Below, in pieces: positions 7,829 to 15,142 of a DNA stretch of 15,142 bases. The translations under genes and the position numbers were made by a program. This stretch comes from Cochliopodium minus (taxonomy: Eukaryota > Discosea > Himatismenida > Cochliopodiidae): NCBI GenBank assembly GCA_024220525.1, contig JAMYWO010000592.1, forward strand, positions 1-15,142, given 5' to 3'. The notes under the pieces were generated by a model, which did not search any database, was not told the origin of the DNA, and worked only from the letters and a program-made list of their open reading frames with translations. Each line of letters begins with the position of its first letter. Position 1 is the first letter of the stretch.

Positions 7829-10800
7829 ATGAATCAAAAGAAGGATATTGGTCAATTATTGGGTTTATTGAAAGATGTTTCTTCCAGAGCAAAGGAACAA
7901 AACAGGAATAGAGTCAATAAGACCCAAAATCAATATTTGCAACAAGATAATTCATCCACCCAAGATCAAATTAAAGATACAAGTACAGAAAATACTTCTA
8001 ATAATGAAGAAACTGATGTCATTTTTAAAAATAATTCTTTAGAAGAGAATAAATCCTCTTCATTTGGAAATGATTCAAGAAGGAGTACAACCCAAACTCA
8101 AGAAATAAAAAATACACGTTCTTATGATAGATATAGTTTTCTCAATAACGATTATAAAACAAAGAAAATAACTGATTCTCCTTCATTCAATAAGAATCAA
8201 CCAAATACAGAAGAAAATAAACCTTTGGTGAATCAAAATATCAATCTGGGAAGATATTCATCCTACGAAAGAAAATCTTCTTTGCCTAATATCTCGTCTA
8301 CTAACAATTTGGTCAGAAATTCATCTTATTCTAACCATGATATCTTAAAAACAAACACCAACACTAAATCCTATGAAGATCAATCCTCCTTTCCCTCTAT
8401 TTTTGTATCCTCTTCTGATAATAACACCAAGAACACCAGAATGAAAACGAATACACCCTATCTCCAAAAAGAGGAACAAGATACAAGTGAAGGAAATCAA
8501 AATAATGAACAAGATGATTGGAAAGCTATTTATAAAATGGCTTTGGGTAAAAAATAAATTATAATTTAAAATAATAATAAATTATATTAAAATTACATTT
8601 TCATTCCTTTTTGAATTTATTCAATTGATAACAATTTAATATTATTCTTTTTTTTTATTTTATTTTGTTCATTATCCAGCGAGATACGATTACAATGGCA
8701 ACAAGGAAGAAAACGAGCTTTCCTTCAAAAAAGGGGCAAAGATATTGTTAGAAAAAGAATCTACTTCCATCTTCTGGTTTCAAGGGAAAATAATTCCCAC
8801 AGGGTAAAAAAGAATTCAATCTTTAAAAATTTTCTTTTAATATCGATTTTAATTTAAAATATTTCTTTAATTTTATTAAATTTATTTTACACTTTTATTT
8901 CTAATTTTTTTTAAATTTATTTTAACACTTCTAATAAGTATTCATGACCATTCTTTACCTTAATACAATATTTTGATTTCATAGTTTATTCATCTTTTAT
9001 TTTTTAATTTTTTTTTTTGATATTATTAAAAGTTTATTTTAAAGATTAATTTTTATTTTATTTTTATTTTGATATTAAAGTTTTTCAATTTATTTTTTTA
9101 TTGTTAGGTTTTCAATTTTATTTTTTTTGATTTCAATTTATTTTTTTATTAAAAGGTTTTTAATCTTATTTTTTTATTTTATTTTAATAGAAATTTTTTT
9201 ATTTTTGATTTTTTATTAATTTTTTTTAAAAAAAAGGGAGACAGGATACATTCCGGGAAATTACATGGTGATAATAGATGACATGACAGCACTAACAAGA
9301 CTTGCGAGAGCAGAACAATCAGCCACAGTTCTAAAAGAGGAGAAGGTTAAACTGGTAGAGAAACTCAACGTTTTGCAACAAAAGTCTGTTGACCGCATTG
9401 CTGAGTTGAAAAATTCTTTGATCAAAACTCGTGAGCAGATTGGTTCCAAGTTGTTGGAACTTCACCAACAAAACAAGAAGCTCAATAAAGGTATTTTTTT
9501 CTAAATTTTTTTATTTATTTCAATTATTTTTTTATTTCATTTTTTTTGAATAAATTTTTTCATTAAATTAATTGTTCATTTATTTATTTTTCTAAATAAA
9601 TTTTCATTCTATTAATTTAAATTTATTATTTCCAATCTTTCAATTTTATTTTTATTTTTTATTTTTTTGTTTTTTATTATTTTATTTTTAATTTTGATTT
9701 TTGATATTTTTAATTTTATTTTTTTATTAATTTTATTTTTTAAAAAAGAAAATTTGAGCCAATACAACACAATTCAAACACTGCAAAACCAGGTCAACAA
9801 ATTGAAAGAGAAAATGGTTACAATGTCCAATGAGATGAAACCTGCCAACTCCCCCAACGATAGGCTAAAGAACCACGTTAGATCTAGCAGCATTGATTAT
9901 GGAACTTCGACGATCCCTGATAATAGCCAAGAACTTGGTATTTATTTTTTCTACATTTTTTTATTTATTTTTTTTTTCATCTTTTTTTATTTTTATTATT
10001 TTTTTATCATTTTTTAAATATTTTATATTTCATTTTTTCAATTTTTTATTTTTTCAATTTTTATTATTTTCGTTAACATTTTTTTCATTTCCATTTTTTA
10101 TTTTTTTATTTTTTATTTTTTCATTTTTATTTTTGCTAATCTTTTTATTATTTTCATTTCCATTTTTTATTTTTTATTTTTTATTTTTTCATTTTTTAAT
10201 TTTTCTTTCTTTATTTTAATTTTTTTTTAATTTTACATATTTATTTTGTTCATTTTTTTTTTGCAGAACAAAAGGAAAAGGAGAATAAATCATCATTTGA
10301 CGACACAATGAGACTACTAGAAATTCTGAGTGAAGTGGTGGAAGAGGAAGAAAATCCCAACCCCGAAAACCCCTTCTACATCAGCACCGAACACATCGAA
10401 ACCAACACTGACTCCCTCAATAACAGTAGCAACAGTAACAACAACAGTAGCAACAACAGTAACAACAACAGTAGCAATAATGATAGCAACAACACTAACG
10501 ACAATAATAATAGTAATAACAGCAACGACAATAATACTAGTAATAACAATAACTCCTTTGAGAAAACTAATTCCATCATTCCTACCAATGAAAAGAATGG
10601 TCAAAAAAATTTTTTTAATTTTTTTTTTATTATTTTTATTACTTATTTTCAAAAATTTTAAATATATTTTTATTTTATTATTTTATTTTTTATTTTTTAT
10701 TATTTTATTTTTTATTATTTTTGTTATTTTTATTTATTTTATTTTTTATTTTTATTTTTCATTTTTTTCAAAATTTTTAATATATTTTTATTTTTTATTT

Positions 10801-11095
10801 ATTATTTTATTATTTTTATTATTTTCATTTTTTATTTTTTGGATTATTTGAATATTTATTTTTTATTTTTTTATTCATTCATATTAATTTTTATTTTTAA
10901 TTTTTTTTTTACTTTTTTTAAATTCATATTCATTTATAGAGCCTCCTAAAGTAGACAACCCTCCAAAAGGCTCTTCTTTGGATGACATTTTCAAAATGAG
11001 AAAAAGTTCAGTTAGTCCTGACTTCTGCCCTACTTGTGGTTCCAAAATGGATTCCATAAAGAAGATCAAAGGTGGATTTATTATTTTTTTTATTA

Positions 11096-11126
<31 letters not shown>

Positions 11127-13106
11127 ATTCTTTTTTTATTTTTTATTTTTTTTATTTTTTAATTTTTATTATTTTATTCTTTATTTTTATTTTTATTTTT
11201 ATATTTTTAAATTTTTTTTTAAATTTTTTTTCAATTAGCAATGACTAACAAGCAGTTGATGGGAGAAACAAATTCCACAAAGGAGTCAGGTACTGTCGTG
11301 TTCGGGTCAGTTTTGGAGGACATTTTGGAGAAAGAGGGCACTGAAATCCCAACTATCGTAACTACCATCTGCGAACATCTCATAACCACCGAAAACATCA
11401 AGATTGAAGTATTTTTTTTTTTTAGAATTTTTATTTTTTAATTGTTTTTTTATTTATTTTAATTTTTTTTATTTTTTAAATTTTTTTTTACAAATTTTTT
11501 TGATCAATTTTTAAACTTATTTTTATAATTTTTTGTTTTCTTTGTTTTATTTATTTTAATTTTTTCATTCATCATTTTTGATTTATTTGATTTTGTTATT
11601 TTTATTTTTTATTTTATTTTTTAATTAACATTTTTTATTTTATTTTTTTATTTTATTTTTTTATTTTAATTTTCTTTAAATTTTTTATTTTTATTTTCCA
11701 ATTTTCAATTATTTTTCAATTAATTTTTCATTTTTTTTTAGGGAGTGTTCAGAGTGCCAGCATTGAAGACCAGTTTGCAGAAGTTGAAGGGGTTGTACAA
11801 CAAAGGAGTGAAAGTGAATTTGGAGGGGGAGAACCCCTACTTAGTTGCTGATCTCCTCAAAGAGTTTTTCCGTGATCTTTCGTAATTTATTTTTCATATA
11901 AAATAAAAACAAAAAATCTTTTTATTTAATGAAAAAAAAAAATAAAAAATAATTATAAATTATTCAAAAAAATAAAAATAATTATAAAAGAGAAAAATAA
12001 AAATAAAAAATAAATAATTATAAATAAAAAACAATAATAAATGGAAATGATAAAAAATAATGACAAAATTAAAATTAAAAATTAAAAATAAAAAATAATT
12101 ATAAATGAAAAATAAATGAAAAATTTAATGTATTAATTTATTAAAGGGAGCCATTATTGACTTTCGAGTCCTATCAAAAATGGATGTTAGTGGGAAGCAT
12201 TGAGGAGGATTTGAAACAAGCGTACATCAGGGCACTGCTCGCCTCCCTCCCCACTCCCAACCTCTTTTTGGTGGAGTACATCATCAATTTTTTGATGATT
12301 GTCAATTCTTTCAGTGAAACCAATCAACTCACCGTTGACACCATTACCACTCTGTTTGGTCCCTTGTTTTTGACTGATTCCAAACTCGATATTGTATTTT
12401 TTTTTTTATTTCATTTATTTTTTATTTTTTATTTTTTATTTTTTTTTTATTGTATTTTTATTTCAATAATTTATTATTCATTTTTTTTATTTCGACATTA
12501 GTTTGATTTACTAATTTATTTTAATTTAATTAATATTTTTATTTTTAAATAACTCAAATTTCCATTTTATTTCAATATCTTTAATAACCATTTTTTTATT
12601 CTCGTTTTAATTTATAATATTTTTCATTTTATTTTATTATTATTTTATTTTTTATTGTATTTTTATTTCAATTATTTTTAATATTTTTTTTATTCTTTGT
12701 TAGCCTAAAGATCAAGGAAAGAAATCGACAAAGAAAGAAAGGAAGGGAGGAGTGGACTCCACTGTTGAAAACCTCAAAACGATCAACTCCATTCTCAAAT
12801 TCCTTCTCGTTAATCACCACAACGTATTTCAAAACCTCAACCGTTCTGGTAAAATAAAAAAAAATTTAAAAAATTTAAAATGATTCATTAAAAAATTAAA
12901 AATAAAAAACAATTTTTTAAATAGGATTTTTCTTTGTAAAAGCAAAGGCATCTAATTCTAAAAACTCAAATAATGAGTTAAAGTTTAAGAAGGGAGATAT
13001 CATTGCTGTTTTTCAAAGGAGAGAAGATGTTTGGTTTGGAGAGTGCCGTTTGAACATTGGTTCTTTTGATCCTCAGTTGGTCACCAAGATTGAAAGCACT
13101 TTCTAA
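7829..13106 (+). CDS. Rho GTPase-activating protein, SH3 / coiled coil / RhoGAP / SH3-like (eleven exons)
   Basis: Exons: 7829-8546, 8680-8803, 9237-9490, 9749-9937, 10267-10599, 10940-11071, 11239-11408, 11742-11881, 12147-12393, 12704-12848, 12925-13106 (TAA); 2634 coding bases, 877 residues, every join in frame. Residues 1-235 are Asn/Ser-rich and disordered. SH3-1 spans about 237-293 with ARYDY (240-244), W272, and P287/N289/Y290 of the ligand groove. A coiled coil spans about 300-400. An Asn/Ser tract covers 480-524, then a lone CPTC pair (569, 572). RhoGAP covers about 603-815: arginine finger R644 in GVFRVP, K680 and R684 in LLKEFFRDLSEPLL, FGP at 757-759. The usual Asn after FGP is Leu760. 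An SH3-like fold (818-877) ends the protein. RhoGAPs speed GTP hydrolysis by Rho/Rac/Cdc42; SH3-1 should bind a proline-rich partner. The start is uncertain: an in-frame ATG lies at 7688. Confidence 0.88.
8804..9236 (+). other. Long T-rich intron 2 of the RhoGAP gene
   Basis: 433 bases splitting the first SH3 domain between strands, donor GTAAAA and acceptor AAAAAAAG. Sequence is nearly all A and T with degenerate ATTTTT units. It begins with more mixed sequence and becomes T-rich towards the acceptor. Splicing restores IPTGETGYIPGNY. Introns 3, 4, 5, 6, 7 and 9 (9491-9748, 9938-10266, 10600-10939, 11072-11238, 11409-11741, 12394-12703) share the same T-rich composition. Confidence 0.85.
10419..10553 (+). 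repeat. Coding Asn/Ser trinucleotide tract (AAC/AGT/AGC/AAT)
   Basis: 45 consecutive codons, almost all Asn or Ser with a few Asp and Thr, inside exon 5 of the RhoGAP gene (residues 480-524). Codons mix AAC, AAT, AGT and AGC, so the tract has been interrupted by substitutions after slippage. It likely encodes a flexible, disordered linker. The long Leu- and Val-rich frames on the opposite strand, and the Thr-rich frame beside it, are artefacts of this repeat. Confidence 0.9.
11882..12146 (+). other. A-rich intron 8 of the RhoGAP gene (inverted base skew)
   Basis: 265 bases with donor GTAATT and acceptor TTAAAG. After a short T-rich start (about 50 bases) the coding strand becomes A-rich (AAAAATAAAAATAATTATAAA units), opposite to the T-rich introns on either side. 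The join across it creates RDLSEPLLTF, a hallmark RhoGAP motif, so the intron is secure. Confidence 0.85.
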
Positions 13107-13286
13107 AACAATTTAATCTTTTCTTATTTTTCCTTTTTTCTTCTTTTAATGAAAGATAAAAATTTAACTTTTCTTTTGATGTATTTATAAAAAAAAAATT
13201 AAAAACTTTGGTTTGATAAAAATTTTTTTTATTTATTTATTTTTTATATATTTATTTTTTAATTTTAAATAAAAAAAAATTGAAAA
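13107..13286. other. Spacer between RhoGAP and GSKIP genes
   Basis: 180 bases, T-rich after the RhoGAP stop and A-rich just before the GSKIP ATG. It should contain the RhoGAP polyadenylation region and the GSKIP promoter; no distinct motif was identified. Confidence 0.4.
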
Positions 13287-13562
13287 ATGATTACAAGAGA
13301 AAATGAAATAGAGAATGCTATTAAAGAGAATGAATATGGTGTTAAATCAATTGATAAGAAAGACCATAATAAATTATTTATTGAGACTTTAGAAGGAATT
13401 TCTTTTATTGTTGAGTTGGATGAAGATGGTTGGAGAATAATTGATGAAGAGAAAAAATACGTAACATTGCATAATTTATTATTGAACAAAAGTTTAGCTT
13501 TCAAGAAAGAATTTAATGAAAAATTGAGATCTAAATTAATGGATATTCAAAAAGAAAATTAA
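13287..13562 (+). CDS. GSKIP-domain protein (GSK3-interaction protein-like)
   Basis: Single-exon gene of 91 residues with ATG at 13287 and TAA at 13560-13562. It matches the GSKIP domain layout throughout: an N-terminal helix and strand (IENAIKENEYGVKSI), a strand pair LFIETLEGISFIVELDEDGW corresponding to the conserved T-x-E-x4-[YF]-x-[IL]-x-L stretch, then YVTLHNLLLNKS and the diagnostic C-terminal helix FKKEFNEKLRSKLMDIQ, which parallels the family's YREAFGNALLxRL ending. In animals GSKIP binds GSK3-beta and anchors PKA. The same domain occurs at the N-terminus of CLU/clustered-mitochondria proteins, but the reading frame here is complete and stand-alone. It is a cytosolic small protein with no signal peptide. 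The loop before YVTLH is shorter than in human GSKIP. Family identification is from memory of motifs; kinase binding is inferred. Confidence 0.72.
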   Translation: MITRENEIENAIKENEYGVKSIDKKDHNKLFIETLEGISFIVELDEDGWRIIDEEKKYVTLHNLLLNKSLAFKKEFNEKLRSKLMDIQKEN

Positions 13563-13607
13563 AATTAAAAAAAAACAAAAAAATAAAGGAAATATTTTTT
13601 TAATTTA
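13563..13607. other. 45-bp gap between convergent genes
   Basis: Only 45 A/T-rich bases separate the GSKIP stop (plus) from the V-ATPase subunit a stop (minus). The 3' UTRs must overlap or be extremely short. Confidence 0.8.
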
Positions 13608-15013
13608 TTAGTTTTCTTTGATAGCAGGAATGTTTTGTAGAATAGTAGCATTAGAAAAAGGATTAAACTTTGATCCATCACCAATATAAAATTTGTTTTG
13701 AAATTCTACCCAATGCAATCTAAGAGCATGCAAGAAGGCACTCAAAGACTCCATCACAAGCAACACACCCAATGTGAAAACTGCCCAAACACCAAAACCT
13801 ACAAACATATAAATAGGACCAAGACTACTGTGATCAGACATTTCTAACATTGCCACCATGATTTTTTCCCTTTTAAAAAGTTTTAAAATAGTTTTTGAAA
13901 ATTAATGTTTAAATAAAAATTCCAAAAATTTTGTTACCAGAAAACAATAGAGAGCTCTGCATGGGCAAGAGAAAGAGCCCACAAACGCAAGTAACTAGCA
14001 GTGTTGGAGATGGATCCAAGAACAAACTCAATGGTGTGAATTAATTGATGAATGAAAACTTCTCCAAACTCAAAATGATCTCCATGTTCTGGATCGTGGT
14101 GTCCTCTCATTGCATCTCTTCTCAAGAGGAGAGGTTTGGGCAACAACATGAGGGGGATACAGATACCAGCTAATATGACGAGTACGATTTGGAGGGGTTT
14201 TTGTACGGAGGCACCCAAGAGATTCAAGTTGATTGGATCTGGATCTGTTGGTTGTAAAAACATTCCTATCAACACGTTTATAATACTAGGTGCTTTACTT
14301 GGATCTTCCCATTTCTAAACAATAAAAAATTAAAATTAAAAAATGAAAAATAAAAAATTGAATAAAGTTAAAAGCAAAAAATTAAAAAATTAAAATTTAA
14401 AAAAATTATAAAATGAAAAATAAAAAATATTTACCTTGATCCATTTGAGGATGATCAAAAAGTCCATGTAACCGAAAATAGCCAACATGAATATTGCTAT
14501 TTTAAAAAATTTATTTATTAATTTATTTATTTTTTATTTATTATTTGATTTATAAATTATTATTTATTTTATAATACCTTGAGGAAGAAACTCAAAAATG
14601 ACATTGTACCATTTTTTAAAGTGGATTCCGTTCAAACAATGCATGAAAATACCCAACATCATCTGTATTACTCCTATGATCACTGACAACTTCATCTTCA
14701 ATGAATTCAAAAATATAAGCTCATTTTTCGATCCTAAAATTAAAATTTTAATTCATTTTTTATTTTATTTTAATTTTTTTATTTTTTAATTTTATTTTGA
14801 TAATTTTTTTTTTTTTTATTTTTTTTTTTTTCATTTTTTTATTTTTATTTATTTCGTTTTTTTTTAATTTTTTTGAACCTTTCCATGCAGGGTCCACACC
14901 AAAAGGATAGGTTGGCTTGTTTGGGTTAGGACACAAATAAGGACCATTACACTTTTCCCATTTCGATCCGAAAATGTTCATAGGTATCGCAAAAAACTCA
15001 TTATAAAGCAATC
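13608..15013 (-). CDS. V-type proton ATPase 116-kDa subunit a, C-terminal part (partial, five exons visible)
   Basis: Exons on the minus strand: 15013-14879, 14733-14578, 14496-14435, 14314-13938, 13869-13608 (TAA); 329 complete codons before the stop, plus one codon split with an exon beyond the window. Introns 14878-14734, 14577-14497, 14434-14315 and 13937-13870 all restore family motifs: [16 protein letters not shown] followed by [108 protein letters not shown]. The Arg of SYLRLW (codon 13985-13987) matches the buried arginine essential for proton translocation through the Vo sector (yeast Vph1 R735). Membrane helices surround these motifs. The SNTASY variant resembles plant and many protist subunits. 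The N-terminal cytosolic half and first membrane helices lie outside the window. Donor GTTCAA at 14878 is non-consensus. Confidence 0.95.
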
Positions 15014-15142
15014 CTGTATATCTTTTTCAATCAAAATAAATGAAGATTTTAAAACGAATAAATGATAATTTTATTTTTATTTTTTATTTTTTATTTTTTA
15101 TTTTTTATTTTTTATTTTTTATTTTTTATTTTTTATTTTTTA
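15014..15142 (-). other. Partial intron of the V-ATPase subunit a gene
   Basis: Begins (3' end) with acceptor ATACAG next to the exon at 15013, where a missing G from the upstream exon would complete GGA for the conserved G-L-L-Y-N-E-F-F. The rest to the window edge is A/T only in large part and contains the tandem repeat at 15079-15141. Confidence 0.8.
15079..15141. repeat. Perfect 7-bp tandem repeat, (ATTTTTT)9
   Basis: Nine uninterrupted copies of A followed by six T fill 63 bases and reach the window edge, so the array may be longer. A single 5-T unit precedes it at 15073. On the coding strand of the V-ATPase gene it reads (AAAAAAT)n and lies within an intron. Confidence 0.95.

Noticed and set aside
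9667-10219. Phe/Ile-rich hydrophobic frames that look like membrane proteins
   Set aside because: They are translations of T-rich introns 3 and 4; only the 9749-9937 part is exon.
10317-10652. Long minus-strand Val/Ile- and Leu-rich frames, and a Thr-rich plus-strand frame, around the Asn/Ser tract
   Set aside because: Artefacts of reading the AAC/AGT trinucleotide repeat in other frames; the Asn/Ser frame is part of a securely spliced exon.
14760-14878. Lys-rich continuation of the V-ATPase exon frame
   Set aside because: It is intron read-through; splicing at 14879/14733 restores the conserved N-x-L-x-F-x-N-S-x-K-M-K motif.
15079-15141. Telomere or CRISPR-like array
   Set aside because: Unit is a pure A/T 7-mer without spacers, inside an intron of a conserved gene, and unlike G-rich telomere repeats.
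1-15142. tRNA, rRNA, transposon or viral genes
   Set aside because: No cloverleaf-like GC islands, rRNA blocks, transposase, reverse-transcriptase or integrase motifs were seen. The PRANC-like tail alone is not evidence of viral origin.

Overview
The window looks like nuclear DNA of an intron-containing, very AT-rich unicellular eukaryote. Evidence: split genes with GT...AG introns (I reconstruct about 21 complete ones), a vacuolar-type proton ATPase subunit a, and RhoGAP, SH3, PUB, GSKIP, ankyrin and Sel1 domains. There are no ribosome-binding sites or operons. TAA, TAG and TGA all terminate convincing genes, so the standard genetic code applies. Asn-rich low-complexity protein and repeat proteins suggest an amoeboid protist. 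Anaeramoebae, Heterolobosea or Amoebozoa are possible; I cannot decide from this sequence.

Layout. 1-1275: an unrecognised minus-strand reading frame (151-555) and a decayed plus-strand coding remnant (638-1031), arranged head to head around a 12-bp palindrome. 1276-2616: intact single-exon ankyrin-repeat protein (+). 3307-3901: two-exon Asn-rich protein (-). 4230-5389: two-exon Sel1-repeat protein (-). 5828-6499: three-exon PUB-domain protein (-). 6834-7602: four-exon small secreted glycoprotein (+). 7829-13106: eleven-exon SH3 / coiled-coil / Asn-rich / RhoGAP / SH3-like protein of 877 residues (+), half of whose span is intron. 13287-13562: small GSKIP-domain protein (+). 13608 to the window edge: C-terminal part of V-ATPase subunit a (-, five exons visible). 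Gene models were built by hand from splice signals and reading-frame continuity; every join given keeps the frame open.

Functional themes. The RhoGAP protein should switch off a Rho/Rac-type GTPase in actin or membrane control. The V-ATPase subunit belongs to the membrane proton channel. GSKIP domains bind GSK3-type kinases, and PUB domains bind the p97/Cdc48 AAA ATPase. The neighbours are not an operon and need not work together. The most interesting signal is that the ankyrin protein and the nearby Sel1 protein, which have unrelated repeat scaffolds, end in what looks like the same C-terminal module of about 55 residues (W-x4-H-x2-[FW] followed by an F-box-like helix). This suggests a family of repeat-plus-adaptor proteins.

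Composition changes across the window. Left of about 8.5 kb the noncoding DNA is ordinary AT-rich sequence and introns are short. To the right, introns are nearly pure A/T built from degenerate ATTTTT-type repeats. Most are T-rich on the coding strand, but at least three (RhoGAP intron 8 and two V-ATPase introns) are A-rich.
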